A stretch of 64,000 nucleotides of DNA. Source: CAZUNO01 sp964621445 [NCBI: Candidatus Hadarchaeota archaeon]. GTDB taxonomy: Archaea > CAYQAE01 > CAYVLA01. A program made the translations under genes and the position numbers. Below are positions 17,946 to 26,735 of the stretch, one piece after another (positions within the stretch are counted from its first letter, which is position 1; the number at the start of each line of letters is the position of its first letter). The DNA is taken from contig CAZUNO010000014.1 of the NCBI GenBank assembly GCA_964621445.1, forward strand, positions 1 through 64,000, in the 5' to 3' direction. The notes under the pieces are model-generated. The model had not been told where the DNA came from. It saw nothing but the letters and a program-made list of their open reading frames with translations, and did no database searches.

Positions 17946-18031
17946 AGATATTTCAAAGCTAATTGTGGAAGTTGGCTCAGAGATATCAAGTTTCAAGGTA
18001 GCAAAGGGCGATCAATTTTGATTCTGGGTTT

Positions 18032-18751
18032 CTAGGTTTTTGGTGAGTAGCTGAACTCGGAGAGTATCTCGGAGTTTTTGTGGAGGTGGTCGAGTATAGC
18101 TATATTTTGCCAGGGTCCGGAGAAGTGCAGTACGTTGGCAGGTATATGACCGGTCCATATAATTCCCCTCTTGGCGTACTCGATTTTGGTTGGGCCTTGG
18201 AGACATGATTCTAGGCAAGTGATAGCCGACTCGCATATCACCTCGCTGTCTATGCCGTAGGGACTCATCCCGGAAATAGTGGCCTGGACCGATCCCTTTC
18301 CACATCCAGGGCATAGGAAGGTGCAGGGAATACAGGGATCATGGGCGTTGCGGATGAATACGGAGACCGATTTTCTTGTAGGAAGTTGTTCGGAGTAGGG
18401 TTTTTCGCCCTCTTTGTGGATAAATGCCCAGTCAAGATCGTCTTTTCCCTGGCCTGACAGGTTGCCGTTGGGTTTGGGAACCCATTTCCTTGTTTTGCTG
18501 TGTCGGTAATACCGTGCCCTACGGTCGCCGGGAGACCGGGTTTCAGGGCTCTTGCTTTTAGATGGGGTGAGATGTTTTTTACCGGAATATTTTGCCTCGA
18601 ACTCTGCTGGAAATCCGAATCGTTTAGATATCTCGTGCGATATGCAATTAATATCTGTATTTTGGGCGGTGACCCCTTTGATTATGGAACAGATCAGAGA
18701 TACCCTTAACCTTTTGGATTTAAGCCCCGTGGGGCAGAGGTGGATGTTCAA
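18032..18751 (-). CDS. Unrecognised cysteine-cluster protein, coupled to the Tfx-like regulator
   Basis: A 239-residue protein of no family I recognise. Its TTG start overlaps the stop of the upstream gene (TTGA), which argues that it is real and translationally coupled. A lysine/arginine-rich middle (SKSKSPETRSPGDRRARYYRH) is followed by a CxxCxxxCxxC cluster (DPCIPCTFLCPGCGKGS). A second Cys group follows (VICESAITCLESC). These could bind zinc or an iron-sulfur cluster. There is no membrane segment. The partner gene encodes an HTH protein that also has a Cys cluster, so a joint sensing or regulatory role is possible (inference). Confidence 0.55.
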   Translation of the reverse strand: MNIHLCPTGLKSKRLRVSLICSIIKGVTAQNTDINCISHEISKRFGFPAEFEAKYSGKKHLTPSKSKSPETRSPGDRRARYYRHSKTRKWVPKPNGNLSGQGKDDLDWAFIHKEGEKPYSEQLPTRKSVSVFIRNAHDPCIPCTFLCPGCGKGSVQATISGMSPYGIDSEVICESAITCLESCLQGPTKIEYAKRGIIWTGHIPANVLHFSGPWQNIAILDHLHKNSEILSEFSYSPKT

Positions 18752-19254
18752 GTGCCCACCTCTTCGAAGGTTTGGTCAGTTTCCGGCCATGCCCTGGTGA
18801 AGATTATGCCAGCGAGTTTGGCGGGTGGGTAGTTTTTCTCCCTGCTGTTTATGGAAACTCCTAGTCTGTCCGCTTCCCTTAGCAGATGGGAACGGCAGGA
18901 GTCTTTTTCCGGGCACTGCTCGCACTGACCCTGGTGTGGCCTCCAGACCATTATGCCTCGGCTCGGTGAGAAGGTTATCAAAACCTTGGATTGGAACTCC
19001 TGGCTATAGCCGATAAGGAATCCCTTCTCAGGGTCCATGGTCCTTATCATGACCCGGTTCATTTCGGCGGCCTCCACCATAGCCTTGTATATCTTGGAAT
19101 CCACCGATTGCAGGCTCTTGCTGACATGTTGCCTAGATTTCGCAATCTCCCTGGATATATCGATGGGTTTTAATCCCTCGAGGCGGAGTTGCCAGATCTT
19201 CCTCTGACCGCGGGTTAGAAGTGTAGACAACGACGAATCCTGACGCCAAAACAC
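18748..19254 (-). CDS. Tfx-like HTH transcription regulator with C-terminal Cys cluster
   Basis: A 168-residue protein (or about 160 from TTG 19230, which better fits the TATA-like box near 19255-19263). The N-terminus holds a sigma-4/LuxR-like helix-turn-helix as in archaeal Tfx proteins: LLTRGQRKIWQLRLEGLKPI, DISREIAKSRQHVSKSLQ. The C-terminal half has strands ending in GIMVWRP and a cluster CEQCPEKDSCRSHLL that could bind metal or Fe-S. It probably binds the 22-bp inverted repeat at 19266-19287 just upstream of its own TATA box, between it and the divergent 518-residue gene, and may autoregulate. Confidence 0.7.
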   Translation of the reverse strand: MFWRQDSSLSTLLTRGQRKIWQLRLEGLKPIDISREIAKSRQHVSKSLQSVDSKIYKAMVEAAEMNRVMIRTMDPEKGFLIGYSQEFQSKVLITFSPSRGIMVWRPHQGQCEQCPEKDSCRSHLLREADRLGVSINSREKNYPPAKLAGIIFTRAWPETDQTFEEVGT

Positions 19255-19376
19255 TAATAAGTATTTGTCAACAGACGACTGTTGACATTTCTGTGCCCGG
19301 TTTTTGGTGGAGCTTCCTGGGGATATGTAGGCCTTTCCGTCGATCTCTTCACTCCGGGGCCTGATGTTCGACCTAG
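19255..19376. promoter_or_regulatory. Divergent promoter region with perfect 22-bp inverted repeat
   Basis: TGTCAACAG (19266-19274), ACGA, CTGTTGACA (19279-19287): 9-bp arms, no mismatch. For the minus-strand regulator it lies immediately upstream of a TATA-like TTATTA (about 19255-19263), where a bound dimer could block or recruit TFB/TBP. For the plus-strand gene it is about 90 bases upstream of GTG 19377. A transcription-factor operator is the simplest reading. Confidence 0.65.
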
Positions 19377-20933
19377 GTGGTGTTCTCTTTGGAGCTGTGT
19401 TATCCCGATCCTAAGATTAGGCAGGAGCTTTACTGGAAGGAGCGAAGGGTGAATGACCCCGGGGATTTAGAGGGGTTTGAGTTTAGACCGGTATCTCTAG
19501 AGGTGGGTGGGAAGGAGATCTTTGAGCATGATTCAAATGGGTCCTGGTCCAAAGTAGGGTTGCTAGTTTCATGTAATCAGGATTCTCTTTGCATTCTCCC
19601 GGGATTGAGGACATTACCCCTTGGTTCACCAAAGGGGAGGGAATTGAAACCTGTAGGACGAACAAGATATGGTGTCGGGGACGGGGAGATAGAGTTGGGG
19701 TTACTCCTAATGGATGGGGTGAGGCTATTGAGAGTGTGTGGACTCTTCTCCCCATTCATTGTAACCGCCAAACAGGCCTTGTCACCGAGCGAGAAGGACC
19801 TCCTACAGGAGGTAGGGGATCTCCGAATGGAAAGCCATGGAATATCTCTATGGCTTCCTTTTTCTAGGCCTGAGGTGAGGCTTCAAGCCCAGGAGTTCCC
19901 GGATACGGTTGCGGTGGTGACCCGGGAAGCAGGAAAGAGTGGGGAGGTAATCTCGAGTATAGGAGTTATGCCCTTCTACCACCAGCGGGTTGGGGAGCTC
20001 ATGGAGAGATGTGGGCGTGCTCATCTACAGAAAACTGGGAGAATCAAGATCAGCGGTAGGAAGTTGCCAATTAGAGAGTTCTATAACAAACCAACGGCCT
20101 GGCTAAACTTCTGCCAGTTAAATGATGCCAAATCCTGGGAGCTCTCCGTCTGCGAGAAGGTTTCAGCAAATACACTGGAACGGAGCAGACTCCTCTCCTT
20201 CACCCTGGCGAGAGAGGTGGAAAGAGTCCCTAGAACCAGGGGGATCAAGAGGATCGGTCAAAACCAGGCAAGGTTGATTATGCTGGACCAGGGAGGGGCC
20301 ACTGGGCAGGTTGTCAGGACTGAGCCAAAAAGATGGAAGCCAAGGGGAGCCGGGTCGATAATGGCCAACGAACTAAGGTACCTAACCGAGATCACGACCA
20401 ACAGGGGTACATATAAAATGCGGTCCGAGGCCGTTGCCGATTTCAGATCGGATAAGTGGAGACGGAAAGACCAATTTCGACTAAACCAGCTCCTCTTTGC
20501 GGGAGAAAGACCTGCCCTTGAAAAAGGAGAAATAGCCTTGTTTTGCTTCAATATAGGGCAACCAGAGGTCATCAGGACAACAACGGGAACCCGTATGCAG
20601 GTGGTTGCTGAGCCGAGAACCCAGAGCATCGACGTGTATATAACCCACTTGGAACAAAAGAACGGAGATCTCTATGTGGACGGGTTCCGGTCAATAGGAA
20701 GCTTCACCGCCATACCTCTTGACCAGGTAAATCCTACATACCTCATAAGAGGAGGAACCCTACGATGGAGACCTCTAAAGATAACCCACCGGTTCCTAGA
20801 ACAAAACTCCAAGTTCCCCGTGGTATTCAAGGATGAAAAACACACCATCAATGTGGCCATCACCAAGAAACCCTCCACCCACCTCATAGCACCAAAATCA
20901 GCAAATGGTTGCTGGGAGAGAACCAAGATTTAA
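19377..20933 (+). CDS. Large protein of unknown family, divergent from the Tfx-like regulator
   Basis: A 518-residue protein that I cannot assign. It is soluble, with no signal peptide or transmembrane helix. It is rich in Arg/Lys in the middle (residues ~215-380, e.g. GRIKISGRKLPIREF, TEPKRWKPRGAG), as in nucleic-acid-binding proteins. The C-terminal ~130 residues look beta-rich (RMQVVAEPRTQSIDVYITHL, VDGFRSIGSF, IRGGTLRWRPLKITHRF). A stop codon sits directly before GTG 19377, so the frame cannot begin earlier; GTG 19380 is also possible. Its long uninterrupted frame with balanced codon use supports expression. A viral, plasmid-derived or DNA-processing role is possible but not shown. Confidence 0.6.
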   Translation: MVFSLELCYPDPKIRQELYWKERRVNDPGDLEGFEFRPVSLEVGGKEIFEHDSNGSWSKVGLLVSCNQDSLCILPGLRTLPLGSPKGRELKPVGRTRYGVGDGEIELGLLLMDGVRLLRVCGLFSPFIVTAKQALSPSEKDLLQEVGDLRMESHGISLWLPFSRPEVRLQAQEFPDTVAVVTREAGKSGEVISSIGVMPFYHQRVGELMERCGRAHLQKTGRIKISGRKLPIREFYNKPTAWLNFCQLNDAKSWELSVCEKVSANTLERSRLLSFTLAREVERVPRTRGIKRIGQNQARLIMLDQGGATGQVVRTEPKRWKPRGAGSIMANELRYLTEITTNRGTYKMRSEAVADFRSDKWRRKDQFRLNQLLFAGERPALEKGEIALFCFNIGQPEVIRTTTGTRMQVVAEPRTQSIDVYITHLEQKNGDLYVDGFRSIGSFTAIPLDQVNPTYLIRGGTLRWRPLKITHRFLEQNSKFPVVFKDEKHTINVAITKKPSTHLIAPKSANGCWERTKI

Positions 20934-20969
20934 GATTGCCCCGCCAAAATCGCCCGGCAGTGAAGGAGT

Positions 20970-22301
20970 ATGGTGGAAAAACCGAACATATTAGTCATGA
21001 TGTGCGATCATCACCGTTACGATGCTCTGGGTTGTCTGGGCAATCCTTTGGCAAACACCCCAAACCTTGACGAGCTGGCTTCCCGAAGCCTACGATTTGA
21101 GAATTGCTTCAACCAGGCCCCGGTGTGCTCTCCGGCGCGTCACTCTCTGGCAACCGGCAGGTATGCCCACGCCCATGGGGTGATGTCCAACCGCCATATG
21201 CCCTACCCCGGAATGGTGACCATAGCGCACGCGGTGCAGCCACTGGGCTATAGGCGTTTCCAGCTGGGCCATATGCACTGGAAGAACCTGGAAATGGACA
21301 CCGGGTACGAGCCCTGGGTGACCTTTGGGGACTGGCGCAAGACAATGCCCCAGGCGGTTCTGGACCGCTACGATTGGGAGAACCAGAACGTGACCCGCCG
21401 CACCACGGGCGGTCCAAGCACCCGATCCGCTGACCAGTACTCGGGGCACTTCATTGCCGAAAAGGCCGTGGAAAAGATCGAGTCCGCCGTAGATAACGAT
21501 GAGAGATTTCTCTGCTGGACCGCTTTTCACGAGCCACACCCGCCGTTCTACCCGCCCGAGGAGATCTATCGAAAGTTTGAGCAGGCGGATATTGAATTGC
21601 CCCAGCAGTCTGGAGTCGATCACAGACCGCCCCATGAATACGTCCTGAGGAAAAGAAGGGAGTGGAGCCACCTAACGGAGGTCGAGGTACGCCAGATGAT
21701 GACCGGCTACTATGGCCTGGTTGAGCTGGTCGACGGCTACTGTGGCAGGGTCCTGAAATCCCTGGATGAACTGGGTATTCGCGATGAGACCATCGTGATA
21801 TGGACCGTGGACCACGGTGATCAGATGTGGGAGCACGAGCTATTCCTGAAGTTCAATATGTATGAGGGTTCGGTACACGTGCCCCTGCTGGTGGATATCC
21901 CGGGAGTTTCACCCGGGGTACGAAAGGAGCTGGTTGAACACGTCGATATATTCCCCACCATCTGCGATCTGGTTGGCGCGGATATCCCCCCGACGGTCCA
22001 GGGGAGATCACTCGAGCCCCTTCTCGACGAAGGAACCACACCGGCTGGATGGCGAGATGCGGCCTTCAGCGAGATGCGGGGGAGCGATGGTACACTCCTT
22101 CAGATGGTGCGAACTGGGTCCTCCAAGTTGATCACCTACGATGGCGTGCCCGGGGAATTCTACGATCTGGAGGAGGATCCCGGGGAACTCGACAACCGGC
22201 TCTCCGACCCACGGTACAAGGAGACCGCCTCCAGGCTTCTGGGAAGAATGAAGGAATGGGAGAGGGATACGGAGCCCAATTACCAAGATGGTAATGGATA
22301 G
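20970..22301 (+). CDS. Sulfatase (arylsulfatase family), cytoplasmic
   Basis: A 443-residue member of the formylglycine-dependent sulfatase family, hydrolysing sulfate esters. The modification motif is CSPAR (Cys53), with the start PNILVMMCDHHRYDALG providing metal ligands and IWTVDHGDQMWEH the second acidic/His pair. The Cys must be oxidised to formylglycine by a maturase (FGE or a radical-SAM anaerobic maturase), not seen in the window. There is no signal peptide. The sequence AAGGAG precedes the ATG by a short gap. The substrate is unknown; the class active on carbohydrate sulfates is likely from context. Confidence 0.92.
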   Translation: MVEKPNILVMMCDHHRYDALGCLGNPLANTPNLDELASRSLRFENCFNQAPVCSPARHSLATGRYAHAHGVMSNRHMPYPGMVTIAHAVQPLGYRRFQLGHMHWKNLEMDTGYEPWVTFGDWRKTMPQAVLDRYDWENQNVTRRTTGGPSTRSADQYSGHFIAEKAVEKIESAVDNDERFLCWTAFHEPHPPFYPPEEIYRKFEQADIELPQQSGVDHRPPHEYVLRKRREWSHLTEVEVRQMMTGYYGLVELVDGYCGRVLKSLDELGIRDETIVIWTVDHGDQMWEHELFLKFNMYEGSVHVPLLVDIPGVSPGVRKELVEHVDIFPTICDLVGADIPPTVQGRSLEPLLDEGTTPAGWRDAAFSEMRGSDGTLLQMVRTGSSKLITYDGVPGEFYDLEEDPGELDNRLSDPRYKETASRLLGRMKEWERDTEPNYQDGNG

Positions 22302-22959
22302 CAAGCGAGGCCCGTTTTCCATCTCTTGGAAATGAGAGGGCAATGCTTTAGGGGAAGATGACGAATACTTCTACAGGTCAAGATCCATTTGAGGTATTGG
22401 GGATATTTTTTCGAATGGAAGGCCAGACCATATTGATATAAACCACACAGTCGATTCTCACCTGCTAATTGAAATCAGATTTTTGAGTTGCGATAGTGTG
22501 TTTGATCATTCTAGTAGATCTTCCCGATGTCGATATCCTTTCCTTTTTTTTCCCCGTTTTTCTCTCCCTTCTCGGTCCTTGCTATACAAATGCCTCGTGG
22601 CAAACCTGGCACTCTATGAAATGGGAGTATTCATCTGTCATTCCCCAGTGGCTTCCCGAAAGAAATCCATATTTGGATTTTTTCAGAAGGGCGGAAAAGG
22701 TGATGTATCTTTTGGGTCCTCCACCTGGAAACTGCTTAAAAACGCCTCTTTGGGCTGCATGTTCCCCCTAAACATTCAATGGACGGGATAGAATGTACTA
22801 AGCTGATATAAATTACCCGCCGTTATTCGGGAATATATCCATACCACGCGCGCCAATCCGAATCTAGCGATGGCTTCAATAGGGTGAGATGCACGGGCTA
22901 TTTCCTTTACGGAAGTAAAATATTTAGGGAGTCCCCGTGTCACCGTCCGCGGTGAGATT
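22302..22959. other. Long intergenic region, possible degraded coding sequence
   Basis: About 660 bases. Two overlapping plus-strand frames at 22483-22791 are open. The one at 22496 reads protein-like in its second half (SWQTWHSMKWEYSSVIPQWL, then YLDFFRRAEKVMYLLG) but has no start context, promoter or known family. It may be a relic. A TATA-like AAAATATTT occurs at 22917-22925 before the small membrane protein. Confidence 0.3.
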
Positions 22960-23187
22960 ATGCAAATAGAGGGTCTAGAATTCCTGGGTCTCTCTGGAAT
23001 GTTCTGCTGTATTCCCCTCATCTGGTTTATAGTATCCGTCCTACTCTGTGTCTGGGTGTACAGGGACGCCGAGGCTAGGGGCATGGAGGGAGCCCTTTGG
23101 CTGATCATTGTGCTGATAACCGGTATCCTGGGACTTATCGTCTACCTAATAGTGAGAGAGGATAAGAAGCAAACCACATCGGGTTGA
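22960..23187 (+). CDS. Small membrane protein with two transmembrane helices
   Basis: A 75-residue protein. Two hydrophobic helices (GMFCCIPLIWFIVSVLLCVW at about 13-32 and ALWLIIVLITGILGLIVYLI at about 45-64) are separated by VYRDAEARGMEG and followed by a charged tail. The YRDAEARGM linker and the second helix resemble the phospholipase-D-nuclease N-terminal-like membrane module common in archaea as a stand-alone protein. GGTGAG precedes the ATG. It is followed 22 bases later by a DUF2085-type gene, likely cotranscribed. Confidence 0.7.
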   Translation: MQIEGLEFLGLSGMFCCIPLIWFIVSVLLCVWVYRDAEARGMEGALWLIIVLITGILGLIVYLIVREDKKQTTSG

Positions 23188-23209
23188 AAGGCGGGTATGG
23201 GTAGTTCCG

Positions 23210-23848
23210 GTGCTCAGCACGGAAGGGATCCTGGTAGAGACCTTCAATTTCATAGGGGGTCTGATCTGTCACCAGCTACCGGAAAGGACACTCATCATGG
23301 GATCCACCCTGCTACCGGTCTGCGCCCGGGACACCGGTATCTACATCGGGATCCTGGCGGGCCTCGCCCTACTGCTCATGCGCAGGGAGGGCAGGTCGGG
23401 GCCGCCCAACTTGTATTTGACGCTGGCCATGATGCTCCCCCTGATAGTCGATGGCACCACCCAGGTGCTCGGATTCAGAACCAGCACCAACCAACTGAGA
23501 CTGATTACCGGTCTTCTTTTCGGCACCGCTATCTCGCCCTTCCTGGTCTACCTGCTTCCCATTCTTCCCCCAACACGTAAGGTACCCATACTAGGAAAGG
23601 TGATGCCAACGGAGTCCAGACTGGACGGGAAGACCTCCTGGCTTCCGGTCACCGCATTTTTTCTGGGCGTGACAATTGACGTGGGCATCTTTTTCATTAT
23701 CGATGCCATGGCGGGTTTGCCGAACCCCTGGTTCTATTGGATTATCGCTCTACCGCTGATGTTTTCATTGATCTTAACCATCATTTTATTGCCGGCTGTG
23801 GTTATGGTATCCTTTTTCGACCTCCTAAGGCGTATCAAGGGATACTGA
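23210..23848 (+). CDS. DUF2085 family membrane protein
   Basis: A 212-residue polytopic membrane protein with the DUF2085 signature: LICHQLPERTL, then LPVCARDTGIYIGILAGLAL. A second intramembrane acidic/polar segment follows (LPLIVDGTTQVLGFRTSTNQLRLITGLLFG). Five or so hydrophobic segments are seen, the last two after residue 140. The invariant CHQ and C-RDTG are retained. Family function is not established. The GTG start is chosen because the signature lies close to the N-terminus. Confidence 0.85.
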   Translation: MLSTEGILVETFNFIGGLICHQLPERTLIMGSTLLPVCARDTGIYIGILAGLALLLMRREGRSGPPNLYLTLAMMLPLIVDGTTQVLGFRTSTNQLRLITGLLFGTAISPFLVYLLPILPPTRKVPILGKVMPTESRLDGKTSWLPVTAFFLGVTIDVGIFFIIDAMAGLPNPWFYWIIALPLMFSLILTIILLPAVVMVSFFDLLRRIKGY

Positions 23849-23950
23849 ACGAAAACCTCGCCATCGGAACCTCATAGAGGTTGTTTGCTCTAGCCGGGAA
23901 ATGTGGCACAACGGTTTTCAAGGTGCTCTCTTTGGCCACATTCGCTAATC

Positions 23951-26045
23951 ATGTTTGAGCCAAGAAACGCCGAGACTGAGTTCACGACCACTACCCCCAT
24001 CACCTATAATATTGACTACTCTCCCCAACACCTGCAGGACCCGGGATATACGGAAAGGATCGCCGAGGCCCCACCAGTCCTGCTTCACGTTGGCCACGAT
24101 GTGCCCTTCAAGAGCATGTACGGCCCGGCTGACCTCTTCGATCCCTGGGGTCACAGGAGGCTGAGCCCATCCGAGGTCCAGACCAGGATGGAGAGGATCG
24201 GAAAATATGTTGAGGAGCTGCACGAGGCCGGCTCTCCCCTGGTCATACCCTATATCTGCTCCATGTTTATCTTCGGCAACGCGGAGCGGAGAAAGGGGTT
24301 CTGGGAGTTCTACGATAACTGGGAGGAGTACTCCGATCTCGGTCTTGGTTCCAGGCCCAGGGAGGACCCCATAACCTGGATTGCCGGTGAGCCCAGGAAA
24401 TTGGAGCACATGGATACCGCATGGGAGGGCATGGTTTACGAGCCCTGCATAAACCGACGCGGTTGGAGGAGGTTCCTACGGTCGGTGGTGGCCCTCATCG
24501 CCAGGGTGGGATATGACGGGGTGTTCAGCGATGTTAACGCCTCTTCCTGCGAAAATGCCTGTTGCAGGAGGCTTTTCGCCAGGTACCTCGCGGCCCGGTA
24601 CACCGCCAGGGAGATGGAGGACCTCTTCGGCTTTAGCAATCCCCGCCAGGTGCGGGTGGGAAAGCCGGGCGACGGTCTGCTCTGGGTGGAAACGGTTAAT
24701 TTCCGGGGAGAGCGCATGGCCGATCTATTCTCGGAACTCAGGAGGGAGGGAGGGAGGCGCAGAGATACCTTCATCCTCATTCCCAACCTCAGTCCTTACC
24801 AGCACGTGGACGGGGTCTGGGATCGAATTGGAAATGGCCAGGTCATCTCTAGTTGGACTCCGGTTTGCCCCCTGATAATGTTCGAGGAGATGAATCAGCC
24901 CGGCCTTTTCGGTAAAGGGGTTGTTTCCAACTTCATTTTCCAGTATAAGCTAGCCTTCGCCAACACGACCAGGGCCGGATGCCTTCTATACGGGGCCAAG
25001 GACTACCACGGGGTTTCAATAGCCATGGCCGAGGCAAGTTCCGGGGGCGGGGGCGCATTCATCCAGCCCGGCTATTCCTGCCCCGCGGTGAGGCGCCAGT
25101 ACAGGACCTTTTATGAACAGCACCGGGGCCTCTTGAAGGGTCTTGTTCCCTATTCGAGGGTGGGACTGGTATTCTCCTACCAGCAGCTTGCATGGGGTAG
25201 TAGGGGGGCACATGGAGGATACATACAGGGTAGCCGAGGAGCTCATGGCAAAGCACGTGCTCTTTGACATCCTGGTGGAGAGGAACCTCCGTCCGGGCGA
25301 GCTGGAGGGATATGATCTGGTGATCGCCTGTGGCCTGGAAAACATTTCCGACCTCCAGGTGCAGACACTTCTAGGGTATATCGAGAAGGGAGGAACTCTG
25401 CTGGGCGTGGGGGAAATCGGGGCCAGGGACCAGAGGGGCCAAAAGAGGATGGGTGGCGCCCTGGGATCGATACTCGCGTCAAGTTGGGAGGACGGAGGTG
25501 AGGTGGAAACTGCTTCACACGGAGAGGGGCAATGCATTCGGGCCCCGAGCCTTGATCGTCTACTCTCCCCTGCCCCTTTCGAGCTGTTCATGCTCTCCGA
25601 GCAGGAGTGTAACGATATTGACAGGATATTCGGGCTGATCAGGAGGTCGGAGGGAGATGAGGGAAAGCGTCGGAGGAACCTGGTGAAAACGATCTACAAT
25701 TCAGGATTGGATGTGGGGATTTCGAACTGCGAGGAGACCTTGAGGTTCAATGCCTATCTACGACCCGGGGGAGAGCCGGTACTAGCGATTCATGCGGTGA
25801 ACTATAACATCCCCATACATGGAATGGGTGAGTCCGGACCGGTTGTCCCTGCGAAGGACGTTTCCTTGAACATGCCACTGCCATCAGGATTCGAGCCGGA
25901 CAGGGGAGTGATATATGACCCCCCTGAGATTGCGGGACGCCCCCTGGAATTAAGCGAGGATAATGGCACCCTAACCATCCAGCTACAGGAAGTGGGGATA
26001 TACTCCCTGGCCGGTATTCAACTGGCAGAGAAATTGGGTTCCTAG
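23951..26045 (+). pseudogene. TIM-barrel glycoside-hydrolase-like protein with GATase-like domain, frameshifted in a G run
   Basis: A protein of about 697 residues when one extra G is removed from the six-G run at 25203-25208. N-terminal barrel (about 1-330): HEAGSPLVIPYICSM, GYDGVFSDVNASSCENACC (barrel strand with acidic end and Cys cluster) and VISSWTPVCPLIMFEEM. The second part (from about residue 415) has YDLVIACGLENISDLQVQTL and YIEKGGTLLGVGE, the pattern of the amidotransferase-like trimerisation domain of GH42-type enzymes. The last part is beta-rich. There is no signal peptide. Sequence before the lesion reads FSYQQLAWGS and after it HMEDTYRVAEELMAKH, joining smoothly. An assembly error is likely. 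Confidence 0.75.
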
Positions 26046-26585
26046 ATGCCGGAGTCCCTCTCCTTCAGTACCTGCCTCACCTTGATGTACAGAACCGGGT
26101 TGTAGATGGACATCACGGCGAACACTATGATCAGGATCACCATGATGAACTTCGCTATGCCATCGTTAATCCAGGAGATGGTGAACTCCAGGAAATCCGG
26201 GAAGGGATCTGCGAAGTGTGAGAAGTCGAAGGGGAAGAGCACGTATAGGTAGGCCATGGATATCAGGCCCAGTGCATCGTTGAATGCCTCCAGAGGGCGC
26301 ACCGCGTTCTCCCTGCCGATGATGGCCTTGGCAGCTAGATGCACCGGCATCATTACCTGAGGGGCAAATACCAAAAAGGCGGCCAGGTCTCCAAAATCAT
26401 CCGTGAAGAACCTGGTGGGCTTGTTCAGGTGTACCAGGAAAAAAACCGATTAATATGAGTCCCATGATGATGCCCACGATGGAGCCCACCCGATCACCGA
26501 GTTCGATCTCGTTCTTCTCGGCTACCGATATAATGTGACCTGAGAACATACCTTCCCTATCTACCTCCTTGCTCAAAATAATCAC
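26042..26585 (-). pseudogene. Small polytopic membrane protein, frameshifted in an A/T run
   Basis: A membrane protein of about 170-180 residues. The first frame (start GTG 26585 or ATG 26549) gives VGSIVGIIMGLILIGFF. Removing one base from the seven-base run at 26439-26445 continues as LVHLNKPTRFFTDDFGDLAAFLVFAPQVMM... to the stop at 26042. Hydrophobic segments occur near residues 35-50, 75-90, 115-130 and 140-160. No family is recognised. A TATA-like ATTATTTTG at about 26575-26583 favours ATG 26549. The 3' end overlaps the convergent glycosidase-like gene by 4 bases. Confidence 0.65.
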
Positions 26586-26735
26586 TTTTTTGGGTGGGAA
26601 TGCTGCTGGTTGAAATTAATTTCGAAAATGGACCTATACTTATCATGATAGGATGCATCTCCTGAACCGCTGAAAGTAGGATTTGCTGGCCATGGATGAT
26701 GACAAAAATCGGGTGAGGGGCCAAATTACGGGTTC

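Noticed and set aside
21090-21671. 193-codon minus-strand frame inside the first sulfatase
   Set aside because: Antisense shadow; the sulfatase motifs are all on the plus strand.
26042-26374. Independent 110-codon membrane protein
   Set aside because: Its N-terminal continuation is found in the next frame across the seven-base run at 26439-26445, so it is part of one gene.
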